A stretch of 64,000 bases of DNA, from the NCBI RefSeq assembly GCF_001661265.1, contig NW_017566997.1, positions 434,001 to 498,000 on the forward strand, read 5' to 3'. Below, in pieces: positions 32,227 through 41,908 of the stretch. Source of the DNA: Saitoella complicata NRRL Y-17804 (lineage: Eukaryota > Ascomycota > Saitoellomycetes > Saitoellales > Saitoellaceae). The translations under genes were made by a program, and so were the position numbers. How positions within the stretch are numbered: the first letter of the stretch is position 1; each line of letters starts with the position of its first letter. The notes beneath the pieces were generated by a model. That model was not told where the DNA came from. It worked only from the letters and a program-made list of their open reading frames with translations, and ran no database searches.

Positions 32227-33175
32227 CTACAACTTACTCTCATCCTTCTCCTTCTCCGTCGCACTCGAGTTGGCACTCGGATCAGCATTTCTCTCAACCT
32301 CACTCGCATTCGCCGGCAATACCACCTCCGCCATCGCCGGATCGTTCGTATACACCGGAATATCCCCCTCAAACCACCAATTCCTCTCCTCCCCATGACT
32401 CAAATGCGAACAATCTCCATTTCTGACACGCTTCCAGTTCCCCACTCTCTCCTCGCCCTCTCCTCTAATATATTCTGAGATCGAGCATGTCGCGGCGTTG
32501 ACGTGTAGGTCGGGTTTGCCTGTTAGTCCACGCCCGATAGCGATGAGCGTTGCAGCATGAGAGCAAATCAAAATCGTCTTCAACCCCTCCGCATCAGCCC
32601 TCTCAATTAAGACATCAAGCGCCTTCCGACACCGTTCATGTACATCTGCCATACTCTCCCCCGTCGTCGACGGCACAAGACTCGGGGTATACCCCTCTAC
32701 CACCCTCGGGAAAAATCCCTTCATTACGCTCGCGGGGGCCGGGGAGGGATGCGTTGCGCGTGTGAGGCCGTACCATTCGCCGATACCGTTGTCGGTGTAA
32801 ATTGGGAGGGAGAGGAGCTCGGCGGTTGGGTCAATGGTTTGGACGCAGCGGTAGAAGGGAGAGGCGTAGATGCGGTCGATTTTGTAGGGGAGGGAGGAGA
32901 GATAGGTCGCCTGTAAGCAGGATGGGTTAGTCAGATAACCATAAGTTACCGCTACCTTTTGGCTTACCAGTTCTTTTGATTGGTCGACGCCGTGAGCGGA
33001 TAGTGAGGGGTCAGCTGGGATACCTGTCATTGCAGCCGTCGGTTAGTCATGCCTTTCGGACACAGGGACCGAGGAGGGTCCGGAGGGACATACCGGTCGG
33101 CGACATCTCCGGTAGCCATTCTGTGTCCCAGTTACTTCTGAAGCCGTGCCTCGTTACCAGGATTCTCTCTAACAT
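32227..33175 (-). CDS. Histidine phosphatase superfamily protein, Tfc7/Sfc7-like
   Basis: Three exons (introns 33024-33093 and 32911-32967) give 273 residues. The catalytic RHG motif is in ILVTRHGFRSNW at the N-terminus, a second conserved Arg is in ASPFYRCVQT, and the second His is in LICSHAATL. The motif NGIGEWYGL is typical of the subgroup that includes the tau55 subunit of TFIIIC (yeast Tfc7). A plain phosphoglycerate-mutase-like phosphatase is the alternative. Splicing out the second intron removes an unrelated read-through insert and joins SKEL to ATYLSSLPYKIDRIYASP, which matches family spacing. It diverges from the lipase gene across about 140 bp. Confidence 0.8.
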
Positions 33176-33316
33176 GGTGCTCGAGGAGGATTGTTTTTGG
33201 GTTTCTGGTGTTGAGGTTAGGTATCTAGAGCAGCGTGCGGCTTCCTGCACGATGTTCTCAGCGGTCGCAGCTTCCGTAACAGACGAACGACGAAGGTATA
33301 CAGTGGGCGTAGCGAA

Positions 33317-34380
33317 ATGACATTTACGAGAAGCCCGGATGAGATAGTGAGCGGTCTCTACCAGGAACTTCCAATTGGCAAAGACCCAACCTTCGGCCGC
33401 GCCTCTCTCCCTTTCACCCCCGCCGAAAACGAGTTCCGCTCGGCTAAGTACCAGTGGACGGAAGGCCGCGTACAAACCGCAGATGGATTCTCGGTTTATT
33501 ACCAAACGTGGCATGATACGAATGCGAAGTTGCAGCGCAACGCAGATGTGCTCTGGTGTCATGGGTTGAATGATTATGCTGGGAGATCAGCGGATGTGGT
33601 GAAGCAAATCCTCGATGCTGGGTTCCGGCTCATCATGCCCGACTTACCATCATTCGGGCGATCAAGCGGGCTACACGCCTACATGACCGATATATTCTCC
33701 CTCATCCGCGCCCTCAAAACCGTTGCGGACACCGTCCGTTCTCAGAATCCCACAAGCTCGGGGGAGAAACGCAAGTTCTTTGTCATGGGCGGAAGTCTCG
33801 GCGGCTGGTGTACCCTCGAATACGGGATCCACTTTCCCTCCGAAATCGACGGTCTCGTCATCCTCTGTCCAATGATCTACTCCGTCGGTGACGCAACACC
33901 CTCCGTCCTCATTCAATGGATCGCCCGCGTCCTCGTTCACTTCCTCGGCTGGTTGCCTGTGTCGCCGGCGAATCGGGGTTTGAGTTCAAGCATTGAGAAT
34001 GAGGATATCTTTTTGAGTGATCCACTAACATATCATGGGAAATTACGTATCGCGACGGGGTTGCAGTTGTTGAGGGGGATGGTTCATGCGCGTGAGAATT
34101 TAGGGAAGTTGGAGGTGCCGTTTTTGGTGATGCATGGGAGTGCGGATCGAGTTTGTGATGTATGTTCCCTTGGTGTCGATTTGTCGAATAAGCTTGAGAC
34201 AACGTGCTAACGATTGCGATGGAACAGATCAAAGGTGCGAAGCAGCTATACGAACAAGCACCGGCCAAGGATAAGGACATCGAGCTTTGGCCGGGTGCGA
34301 TGCATGATCTGATGCGTGAACCGAACACGCAGACGGAGATTCTGCCGAGTGCGGTTAAGTGGCTTGTTGAACATTGCTAG
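33317..34380 (+). CDS. YJU3: Monoacylglycerol lipase-like alpha/beta hydrolase
   Basis: Two exons (intron 34160-34227) give 331 residues. The alpha/beta-hydrolase triad can be placed: nucleophile Ser in VMGGSLGGWC, Asp in MHGSADRVCD just before the splice, and His in PGAMHDLM in exon 2. The oxyanion region VLWCHGLNDYAGR and the DLPSFGRSSG segment match the Yju3/MGL group, which hydrolyses monoacylglycerols on lipid droplets and ER. Substrate is inferred from family resemblance. The C-terminus ends VKWLVEHC. Confidence 0.82.
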
Positions 34381-34647
34381 ATGATGCGGCAAGATCGGAT
34401 ATACGGAGTTATATGCGACATCTATAAACGTTTGCCTTGTTTTTCTCGAGCGAGACTTGTTTTCAGTATACCATTATATTCCTACAAATACACAAGATGC
34501 AACGGTTTGTTTAATGCAATGCAATGGTATTGTGCCTTCAGGCCTATGCTAATCTCGTCATATGCCAAGTATCCAAAGGTATCCAAAACTTTTGTGTCCT
34601 CCACGGACCACGTCTATGCAATATTGATCAATCCATGGTAAGTCGAA

Positions 34648-36930
34648 TCACACCCGACTCGCTGCATACACCGCATCATCCAAATCAATATGGAAAAACG
34701 GATATCGTACAATGACAACACTCCCATCCTCACTCGTCCTCTGACTACTGGTACCACCGACACTTCCCCGGCTCCTGCCCTTCTCATTCGTCTCCACCCC
34801 TCCACTCTTTTCCAGATCGTTCATCTCGACGCCGAGTTGGGAGTAGGATGTACCACTCGATGAACCCACGTCGACGATTTGGCTGATCTCCTCTTCATCT
34901 GCTTCCCGCGCCGTGCGGGCATCGGGTTGTGGAACCGCAGAAGCGACTTCCTTGATTCTCTGGGTGACCACGTCCCCAAAGCCCGCCGCAATCAAAGCAC
35001 GCTTAATCCACGGCGACAGGATATTCGCAAAATGGAACTCCACACTCCTATCCGCATACTTGCTCAACTGCTTCCTCGTATCCACCAATGCCTGGACAGC
35101 AGTCGTATCAAGATGCGACACAGACGAGAAGTCAAGGCAGACTGCACGAAGGACGGCACGCATATCATCCTCGAAGGGGATATCCCCCTTCTTGGGCCCA
35201 GGGTCATTCCACGGTCTGTCACCCTTACGCGCGTACACGTTCGGCTTCCCACGCTTTGTATACTTTGTAGCGTGGTCCACGATTCGGTCAGTAACGACAC
35301 TTGCATTTGGGTACGTGAAGGACTCTTCCAGTCTGTATATCAGGACTCCCGGCGGCGGGGGCTCGACCTTAAGGGTTGGATGTTGAGGGGTGTTGTCCTC
35401 GCGAAGCGGAACGTAGACGTTACGTTGGTACTTGGCGTCATCATCGGAGGTGAGTGTGACACGGCCCAAGAAGGTACCACGAGGACGCGCGATACGGAAC
35501 AAGAGAAGCGCGACGGAGGCGCCGACGGCGGTGTAGATACCGTTCTCGATGGTGGAGAAGATAGATACGATGACGGCGGCTAAGAAAATGAGACACTCGA
35601 GTGGCTGGATCTTCCAGAATGTGAGGGCTTGTTTGGGGGAGACGATCAAATCTCCGACAGCGTGGATGATGAGCGCTGCGAGGGCTGCGTTCGGGATCCA
35701 GTAGAATGCGTCGGTGAGGGCGTAGAGGGCCATCACGACGACGGCACCCGTCACGACACCAGCCAAAGGGGTGCGTACACCAGACTTCGACTTGATTGCT
35801 GAACGGGAGAAGGATCCGGTTGCAGGGTAGGCCTGGAACAGGGTACCGATCATATTTGAGGCTCCGATAGCGATTAACTCTTGGTCAGGGTTGATCTTGT
35901 AATCATTCGCGCGTCCGAAGGATTTCGAGATAGCGATGTGCTCGAGGACGAGGATGATGACCGAGACGGGGAGTTTGGGTGCGATGTATCCGGCGAGCTC
36001 GGCGTCGATGAAGGGAGATCCGACGTGGGAGAAACCACGGGGGACGGTCTTGATGATGGCGATCGGGAAGTCCTTCTCGTCGTAGTTTCTGCAGATGAGC
36101 CACGAGATCAATGTTGCGAAGACAATGAGAACGGCGTTACGCAACACCAATCCACCGAAACACCACCGTCTGTACTTGGGGTACCGTGCCGAACCCCAGT
36201 TAAGTGCGAAGCGAATGGCGTAGAGGAAGAAGAGCGAGATGAGACCGAAGATCGCGTCGTGTTTGGTGTCGGGGAGGTGTTTGAGGGTGTTGATGATGAC
36301 TTTGTAGGTTGAGTCACGGGTGTTGAAGAGTTTTGAGGTACCCATGACAGACGGAACTTGACCAGCGATAATGTTGATCGCGGAACCAGTCATGAATCCA
36401 GCCACTGCGGGAGCAGGAATGAACTCGATGATGAAGCCCAACCGCAACAATCCAATTCCAAGCGAGATAGCACCACACAACAACGCCAACGCCGTAGCAA
36501 TAACGGGAGCGGAGTACTTATCCGTATGCTCCATAACATCCCCAATAACCTTCGCCGTCTCCAAACTCATCACGGCAACAGGCCCAATCGTAACATCCTT
36601 ACTCGTCGCAAAAAAGCAGTACAAGAAAACTCCAATGAAACTCGAATACAACCCATACTGCGGATCGAGGGTCGCGATTTTAGCGTATGACATACCCTGG
36701 GGTACGACGACCGCACCGACAGTGAGACCTGCGATGAGGTCGCCGAGGGCCCAGGTGAAGTTGTAGCGGGAGATCCATTGGAGGACTGGGAAGAGGGAGA
36801 TGAGGTAGGCTTTTGCGCGGGAGGAGAAGTTGTTCGTGTGGGATTTGAACCATTGGCGGGCGGAGGCTTCCTCGTCCAGATAGTATGCCGGCGGAGGGAC
36901 GTCGGTGAGGGTCCGTGGTGTTGATGTCAT
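34648..36930 (-). CDS. SUL1: SulP-family sulfate permease
   Basis: This intronless gene encodes 760 residues. It is a plasma-membrane sulfate transporter of the SLC26/SulP family. The signature region is DLIAGLTVGAVVVPQGMSYA, followed by YGLYSSFIGVFLYCFFAT and IGPVAVMSLET. Multiple membrane spans extend to about residue 480. A C-terminal STAS domain follows (LIYRLEESFTYPNAS, then VCLDFSSVSHLDTTAVQAL). The Ser/Glu-rich tail is likely cytosolic. The substrate could be another oxyanion, but sulfate is usual for fungal members. The gene converges with the lipase gene across 267 bp. Confidence 0.92.
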   Translation of the reverse strand: MTSTPRTLTDVPPPAYYLDEEASARQWFKSHTNNFSSRAKAYLISLFPVLQWISRYNFTWALGDLIAGLTVGAVVVPQGMSYAKIATLDPQYGLYSSFIGVFLYCFFATSKDVTIGPVAVMSLETAKVIGDVMEHTDKYSAPVIATALALLCGAISLGIGLLRLGFIIEFIPAPAVAGFMTGSAINIIAGQVPSVMGTSKLFNTRDSTYKVIINTLKHLPDTKHDAIFGLISLFFLYAIRFALNWGSARYPKYRRWCFGGLVLRNAVLIVFATLISWLICRNYDEKDFPIAIIKTVPRGFSHVGSPFIDAELAGYIAPKLPVSVIILVLEHIAISKSFGRANDYKINPDQELIAIGASNMIGTLFQAYPATGSFSRSAIKSKSGVRTPLAGVVTGAVVVMALYALTDAFYWIPNAALAALIIHAVGDLIVSPKQALTFWKIQPLECLIFLAAVIVSIFSTIENGIYTAVGASVALLLFRIARPRGTFLGRVTLTSDDDAKYQRNVYVPLREDNTPQHPTLKVEPPPPGVLIYRLEESFTYPNASVVTDRIVDHATKYTKRGKPNVYARKGDRPWNDPGPKKGDIPFEDDMRAVLRAVCLDFSSVSHLDTTAVQALVDTRKQLSKYADRSVEFHFANILSPWIKRALIAAGFGDVVTQRIKEVASAVPQPDARTAREADEEEISQIVDVGSSSGTSYSQLGVEMNDLEKSGGVETNEKGRSRGSVGGTSSQRTSEDGSVVIVRYPFFHIDLDDAVYAASRV

Positions 36931-37876
36931 CTTCGCACCGGTACCCTGGAGGTTTCGTTCGAGCTGATCCGACTACTAGGTGGACATGGTTTCCTTCTTA
37001 TTCTATCCTATAGTTATTGCTGACCTACTGTGTGGAGTACGTGCTATAGAATTGCGCAATTGAGGCTGTGTCTGAGTTCGATGGCGAATCTGGACTTAGC
37101 GCGAAGATTGTTCGGTGCGGAAGCGAGGCCTGTCCAGAACGTACGTTAAGGCTGCAGCGAGGGGAAGGAGGGTGCATCTTTTTGCTTTTGGAGGAGGATG
37201 GAGGTTGGTGGAGTTGGGTGGTGACAGCTGTCCATTTGATAAACGAGATGACCTTCGAAGAAGCGAAATACCTACGATCCATCTCGCTACTCTTTATATG
37301 ACCGAACTTCCGTCGATCTCCATCACGCAATTCCCAGTCCTCTTACGCTTCGGCTGTCATGAAACCGTACATCCCGAAGGTCCGATCACGACATGTACAT
37401 GTGCGTGGGCGCTTGAGAGACTTTTCATTTGTGTGATCGCGCAATCGCTGCAAGTGCGCGTCAAGTGCGAGGGGGAAGTTGGAAGGTTAAGACAAGAAAT
37501 TGAAGCCATGAAGCCTGACAGGTTTGTGATGTACGCTTGAGTAACTTTGGCGGCTCTATATTTGTGCGGGCGGTGTCTAGGTGTGGGCCGTTCGGTGTGA
37601 AGGAGGGTAGAGCCAAGGGATTGCCGGAGTAGCCGGTCGTCTAGATTTGCCAATTCCTCCTCGGAACAAGAGTCCCTCCAGCGGCCATTCAACCATTGCC
37701 AGTGAGCCTGCCGTCGATGGTGTACAGCACAAGCACTCGCGACGCTTAAGCTGAGCCCCGCGGCCAAAGCAACTGAGCTGACCCCCAGATTGCCCTGCAT
37801 CGTGCGACGGATGACTTGAACGCACAAAACTCCAACAGAACAGCATACATCCCAATTGACCAGCTGAGAAGCAGCC
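36931..37876. other. Intergenic between divergent genes, 0.95 kb
   Basis: It is flanked by the SulP gene (minus) and the UBA gene (plus), so it should hold both promoters. One short plus-strand frame, 37298-37540, is listed separately as a weak candidate. Nothing else seen. Confidence 0.5.
37298..37540 (+). CDS. Weak candidate small ORF
   Basis: The frame encodes 80 residues beginning MTELPSISITQFPVL. It is Cys-containing (TTCTCAWALERLF) with an amphipathic C-terminus (GEVGRLRQEIEAMK). No family is recognised. It sits in the 0.95-kb promoter region, and a TTTATATG sequence overlaps its ATG. It may be chance. Confidence 0.2.
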   Translation: MTELPSISITQFPVLLRFGCHETVHPEGPITTCTCAWALERLFICVIAQSLQVRVKCEGEVGRLRQEIEAMKPDRFVMYA

Positions 37877-40378
37877 ATGTCAGCATCCGATGACAATGTT
37901 GCGATGATGGTCGATATGGGCATCCCGCTCGAAGATGCCGCAGAGTGTCTAAGAGTATGTTCACGACCGCCAATGTTTCTGTTGAGGACGACGGCTAATC
38001 AAGCATACAGGAACGCGGTAACAACGTTGAGGGTGCACTGGAATACTACTTCAGTGGACGCTACGAAGAGGACAAACAAAGTAAAGCAACTGTCAGTGCT
38101 GTTTCAACATGGGAAAACAGTAATTGGGTTGATACCGACAGCATTGGGCCAACGGTACCGATTATCACTGAGAATGAGAAGCCGATATATGACCTCACAA
38201 TGGATTCCGGTTTGCCTCCCTTCCCTCCAATCTCTGCATGTGTGGATTGCTAATGATGCGGGGTGAACAGATGATAATGTGGAAAGAGCCTACAACGCAA
38301 TGCAAGACGTCCGCCCAACAACCCCTCAACAAGGCTTAGGCTGGACAACACCTACCACGAATGCTCACTTTGGCCCGGCCACCCGCAATTCATATCCAAC
38401 CGAGAACTGGAGTCTCGTCCCAACGACAACGCATGCGGACGCAGTTCACGAAATCTTCCCTGATCCATCCCCGCGGGACAGAAGACGCCATGGAACGGAT
38501 CCGGTAGCGCTAAAGCCTATCACGGGCACGAGTCTACCACCGCTTTTACTACTCATGCACTCCATCCCTCTCGCGCGGATCCTCCTCTCCGGTCCCATCC
38601 CCGCGCTCACAAACTACGGCTCTCCCGGCTCCCCCGACGACGCGGCGGGAACGTGGTGGAACGCCCAATGCGATGAGTTGCTAGGATCGCGAGTCTGTGG
38701 TGCCGAAGAAAGCGAAAGAGAAAAACGCGACCTAATCAATTTCGTGGCGGAGGTACAGCGCGTCATCGCCTTCTTGGGTGGTAGCGAGAGGGCGTACGGG
38801 AGTTGCGAGCATATTCTCCGTGGTCTCGAACGCTGCGCCCCTCGTCGCACAGATAGCGGGTTCTTGGGCGAGTTCTTCGGCGTTTGGGGACGGTCACGGA
38901 AGGTGTTATTTGATATGGCGGAGGACAAACCGGGGTATTATGATTTGTTGCCGGAGGTGTTTCAGGAGAGTATTGGGGATGGGGAGAGGAATCCGTTTGA
39001 GTCGGCTGCGTGTATGTTCTCGACTCCGAAAGGAGATGGTGAGGGTGAGGGGGGTAAGGTTGAGAGGTCGGAGAAGGAGAAGTTTAGCTTGTTGGAGTTG
39101 GAGATTAAGCCTGGGACGACATCTCTCTACACCGCTATCGACTCCCTCATCTGGCCTGCTTCCTCCGACTCCAACACCGATGACAAGCTCCAACAAGGCT
39201 GCTTTACGGATCTCGCCGAGGTACTCTGTTTACGACTCAAGTCTGCTTCCTCGCAAGGGGGAACGGGCTTGAGGTTGGAGAAGGAGTTGTTTCCGAAGAG
39301 GTGGATGGAGGACATAATGCCGGAGGTTAGGGAGAGGTTGAAGGAACGGAGGGAGTTGGAGGGGGAGAGGGCGAGGTTGGAGGAGAGGAGGGGCGATATA
39401 GATTTGGTTGAGGGAGGGTATAAGGCGGATGTGTTGTTCAATGAGGTGGCCGAGTATTTGAAGAAGCCGAGAGTGACGCTGCCGTCATTAGAGGATGATG
39501 ACGAAAGTGATATGGAGGGGACGGAACAACCGACGACACCCGCACCGGAGCTGACGCAAGATATCAATACGCTAATAACTGCACAGTTTGAAAAGATCAA
39601 AGCAGCCCACGAAGAAGTCATGAAACAAGGCACCATAGTCGTCGAACGCATCAATACCCTCCTAACCACCCTCCCCCCCAATGATACCGACTCCGCCCTC
39701 GAATACCGATACCTCCTCCGCGGAATCTCCCCAGATCCTTCGACGGCATACTTCCTCGCTCCGACCCCCGAAGCGCGTGATCTGATCTCGTTCGACGAGG
39801 ATGGGACGGGGAGGAGGGAGGGGAATGAGGAGTGGTGGTGTGTTACGTGGAATCCGGAATATGCCACTAACCCGTTCGGACTCGCCGGTACCAACACACC
39901 GATCTTTGGGCCGGGTGGGAATGGGGGGAGTCCGTGTACGGTGAGAAATGCGAGTGAGGAGGAGGTTCTGGGGGTTGCGGAGTTCAAGGGCGGCGGTGGG
40001 GATGGGATGTTGGTTGTCTATGCGAGGGATTGGGCGTGTGAGAATGTTACTGTGCCGGTGTTGGATGGTGCCCTGAAGGTATCTCCTCATCGTTTGGGCA
40101 TTGTTAAGATGGGTGATGCTAACGAAGTTGGGGTACAGGAATTCATTCAACGCGATACCGAGCTGTTTAAGGAGGAACTCGCCCACGCGACAGAACCTGC
40201 TTCACCACTTATTCTACCCAGTGCAGGTCCGGGTCCGGGTCTGGGTGGTAACGTCAATCACGAGGTTCCGGAAACGCCGCCGCCGTTGTATGAGACGACG
40301 GTAGAGTTGAAGGAACGCGATCCGGATGATAGTGATGATGATCATATGGGGAGTATGCATGTGGAATATAGTCAGTGA
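37877..40378 (+). CDS. UBA-domain protein, USP-like without visible catalytic core
   Basis: Three exons (introns 37955-38010 and 38210-38270) give 794 residues. An N-terminal UBA-type helix pair (NVAMMVDMGIPLEDAAECLR, then GNNVEGALEYYF) spans the first splice. A short acidic segment with DDNVERAYNAMQ could be a ubiquitin-interacting motif. A long globular region follows, with LPPLLLLMHSIPLARILL, VQRVIAFLGGSERAYGS and a coiled-coil region rich in Arg/Glu. The tail is Pro/Glu/Asp-rich. The pattern resembles fungal ubiquitin-interaction proteins related to the USP25/28 arrangement. I see no USP Cys box (GLxNxxxxCY/F) or HY box, so it looks non-catalytic. Function is inferred to be ubiquitin binding. 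Confidence 0.7.
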
Positions 40379-40789
40379 AGGAAGAGGGGTGAGGTCGGAG
40401 GATATCTGTGATACCGTAGGTACTGGGGGGAAATACGCATTGCTAGATCATCGTCAATGAGCAATGACTGTCCAATGGCGACTTCCAGACTACCATGAAC
40501 GCTCCTGTCAATGACCACTTCCGCATATGTGATTCGAGGCAAACTGGTCTTTGATTCTATGACTCAATCTAACCCTCGCCAATAAGCATGCCATATAAAA
40601 AACGAAACCTCAATGCCACAACAAAGGAAAAGAAAAAAGAACTCTCAACGAGCGGTATAAGAACGTCGCGAAAAAGAATGAACGAAAGCACCCAGCAAAC
40701 CAAAATATGTCAAAAAACACCGTTAACCGAAAGTCACCCTAGAGCTCGCCGTATGTAAACCACCTCATCATGGTATGAAGGAGAATGGT
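40379..40789. other. Intergenic between convergent genes
   Basis: 3' flanks of the UBA gene and the Spo12-like gene. AT/purine-rich, no gene seen. Confidence 0.55.
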
Positions 40790-41263
40790 TTACTGCGAGG
40801 GAGGCTGGTTCTCGTTCAACCCGGCCTTGGCGAAGGCGCCGGCGAGGGAGACGGGCTTGCCCCTATGGAGAATGTTAGTGGTGAGGTGAGATGGTCGAGG
40901 GGAGGAGACGTACTTGGCAAAGTGCTTCTTCTTGTGGGCCTGAAGTTTGGCGGTACAAGGAGACATAAGGTTGTCAGTGGGGGAAGCGAAGGAGGAACCA
41001 GCACTGCCATCAACTGTTACTCATCGGATCCAACGGCATGAATGCTCTCTTCATGTCATGGGACCAGCCATCGATCTACCGTCTTCGAGGCAGCTTGATC
41101 CATAGCTGCTCATGGATGATGTTCAAACATGGAACAGGAAGCTAGTCACGTACTTTTGCTGCAACTTCTTCGCCAACAACTGCCTCTGAAGATCAAGATG
41201 GCTCATGCCGGAAGCAGCCCCAGCAGCGAGGTTCTGGTCGATAGAGTTGAAAGGAGCAGACAT
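40790..41263 (-). CDS. Spo12-family small protein
   Basis: Three exons (introns 41004-41153, 150 nt, and 40863-40913, 51 nt) give 90 residues. An N-terminal [11 protein letters not shown] and helical [12 protein letters not shown] are joined by splicing to [18 protein letters not shown], then [12 protein letters not shown] and [15 protein letters not shown]. The SP-x-x-LMSPxTxKL core with a following basic stretch matches my recollection of the Spo12 family, which acts in mitotic exit and meiosis and carries CDK-type SP/TP sites. The acceptor GATGGCAG at 41004 was chosen because it keeps phase and brings the SP motifs in frame. The gene was not visible as one open frame. Confidence 0.6.
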
Positions 41264-41908
41264 CGTATAAAGTCGTTTGTTTTGTAGTTTGCAAGAGAGC
41301 GAAGGATTGAGGACTGTTTGGAGTCTTGGTGGTGTGGAGTACTTGGTTATCGAGGCGAGCGGAGCATTCGTAATAGTGGTGCAGCTCGCGGCGATAAACA
41401 AACCGTTGCTAGGAAATATGCGCCCCTGGCAACCGCGACATATCACGACCTTCCAAAAGGAGGCACATGATTAAGGAGATTCAAAAAGAAATCACGTTCG
41501 GGCGGCTACAATGGCTGGGCTGAAGAATGGCCGTGTGGGAGGTACATATAGGTATGCCCTGGATAAGGTCAATTGCATTGTTCGGGCCTGATTGGATGTG
41601 CACCAGGTAGATGAGCCTGATATCTTTTTAGATTCAAAAAAGGTGGAACCTCTACGTTCCCTATAGCTATAGCTATCTAACTCTAACCTAGCTACATCTC
41701 AAGAAATTTAAAGTGTAAATCATCAACACGAGTCAAACGCCCGTAACGAAAAAGCAATGCGTCCAGGTGTCCAGCACCCATCCACATTCCTCAAAACCAA
41801 ATCCTCACCCATCAAGAGCAGAAGATCCAGCCAAAAATCGAGCCCATCCCAGAGCTTCATCGAAAAAAGTAGTCGATATAAAAAGAAAATCAATCAGGTA
41901 ACGAACGT
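41264..41908. other. Intergenic, Spo12-like promoter and glucanase 3' flank
   Basis: It contains a short TATAGC direct repeat (41671-41684) and AT-rich 3' flank sequence. No gene seen. Confidence 0.5.

Noticed and set aside
32911-32967. Read-through peptide between the two C-terminal exons of the histidine phosphatase
   Set aside because: It has a GTAAGC donor, a CTGACTAAC branch region and a TTACAG acceptor, and removing it restores family spacing, so it is an intron.
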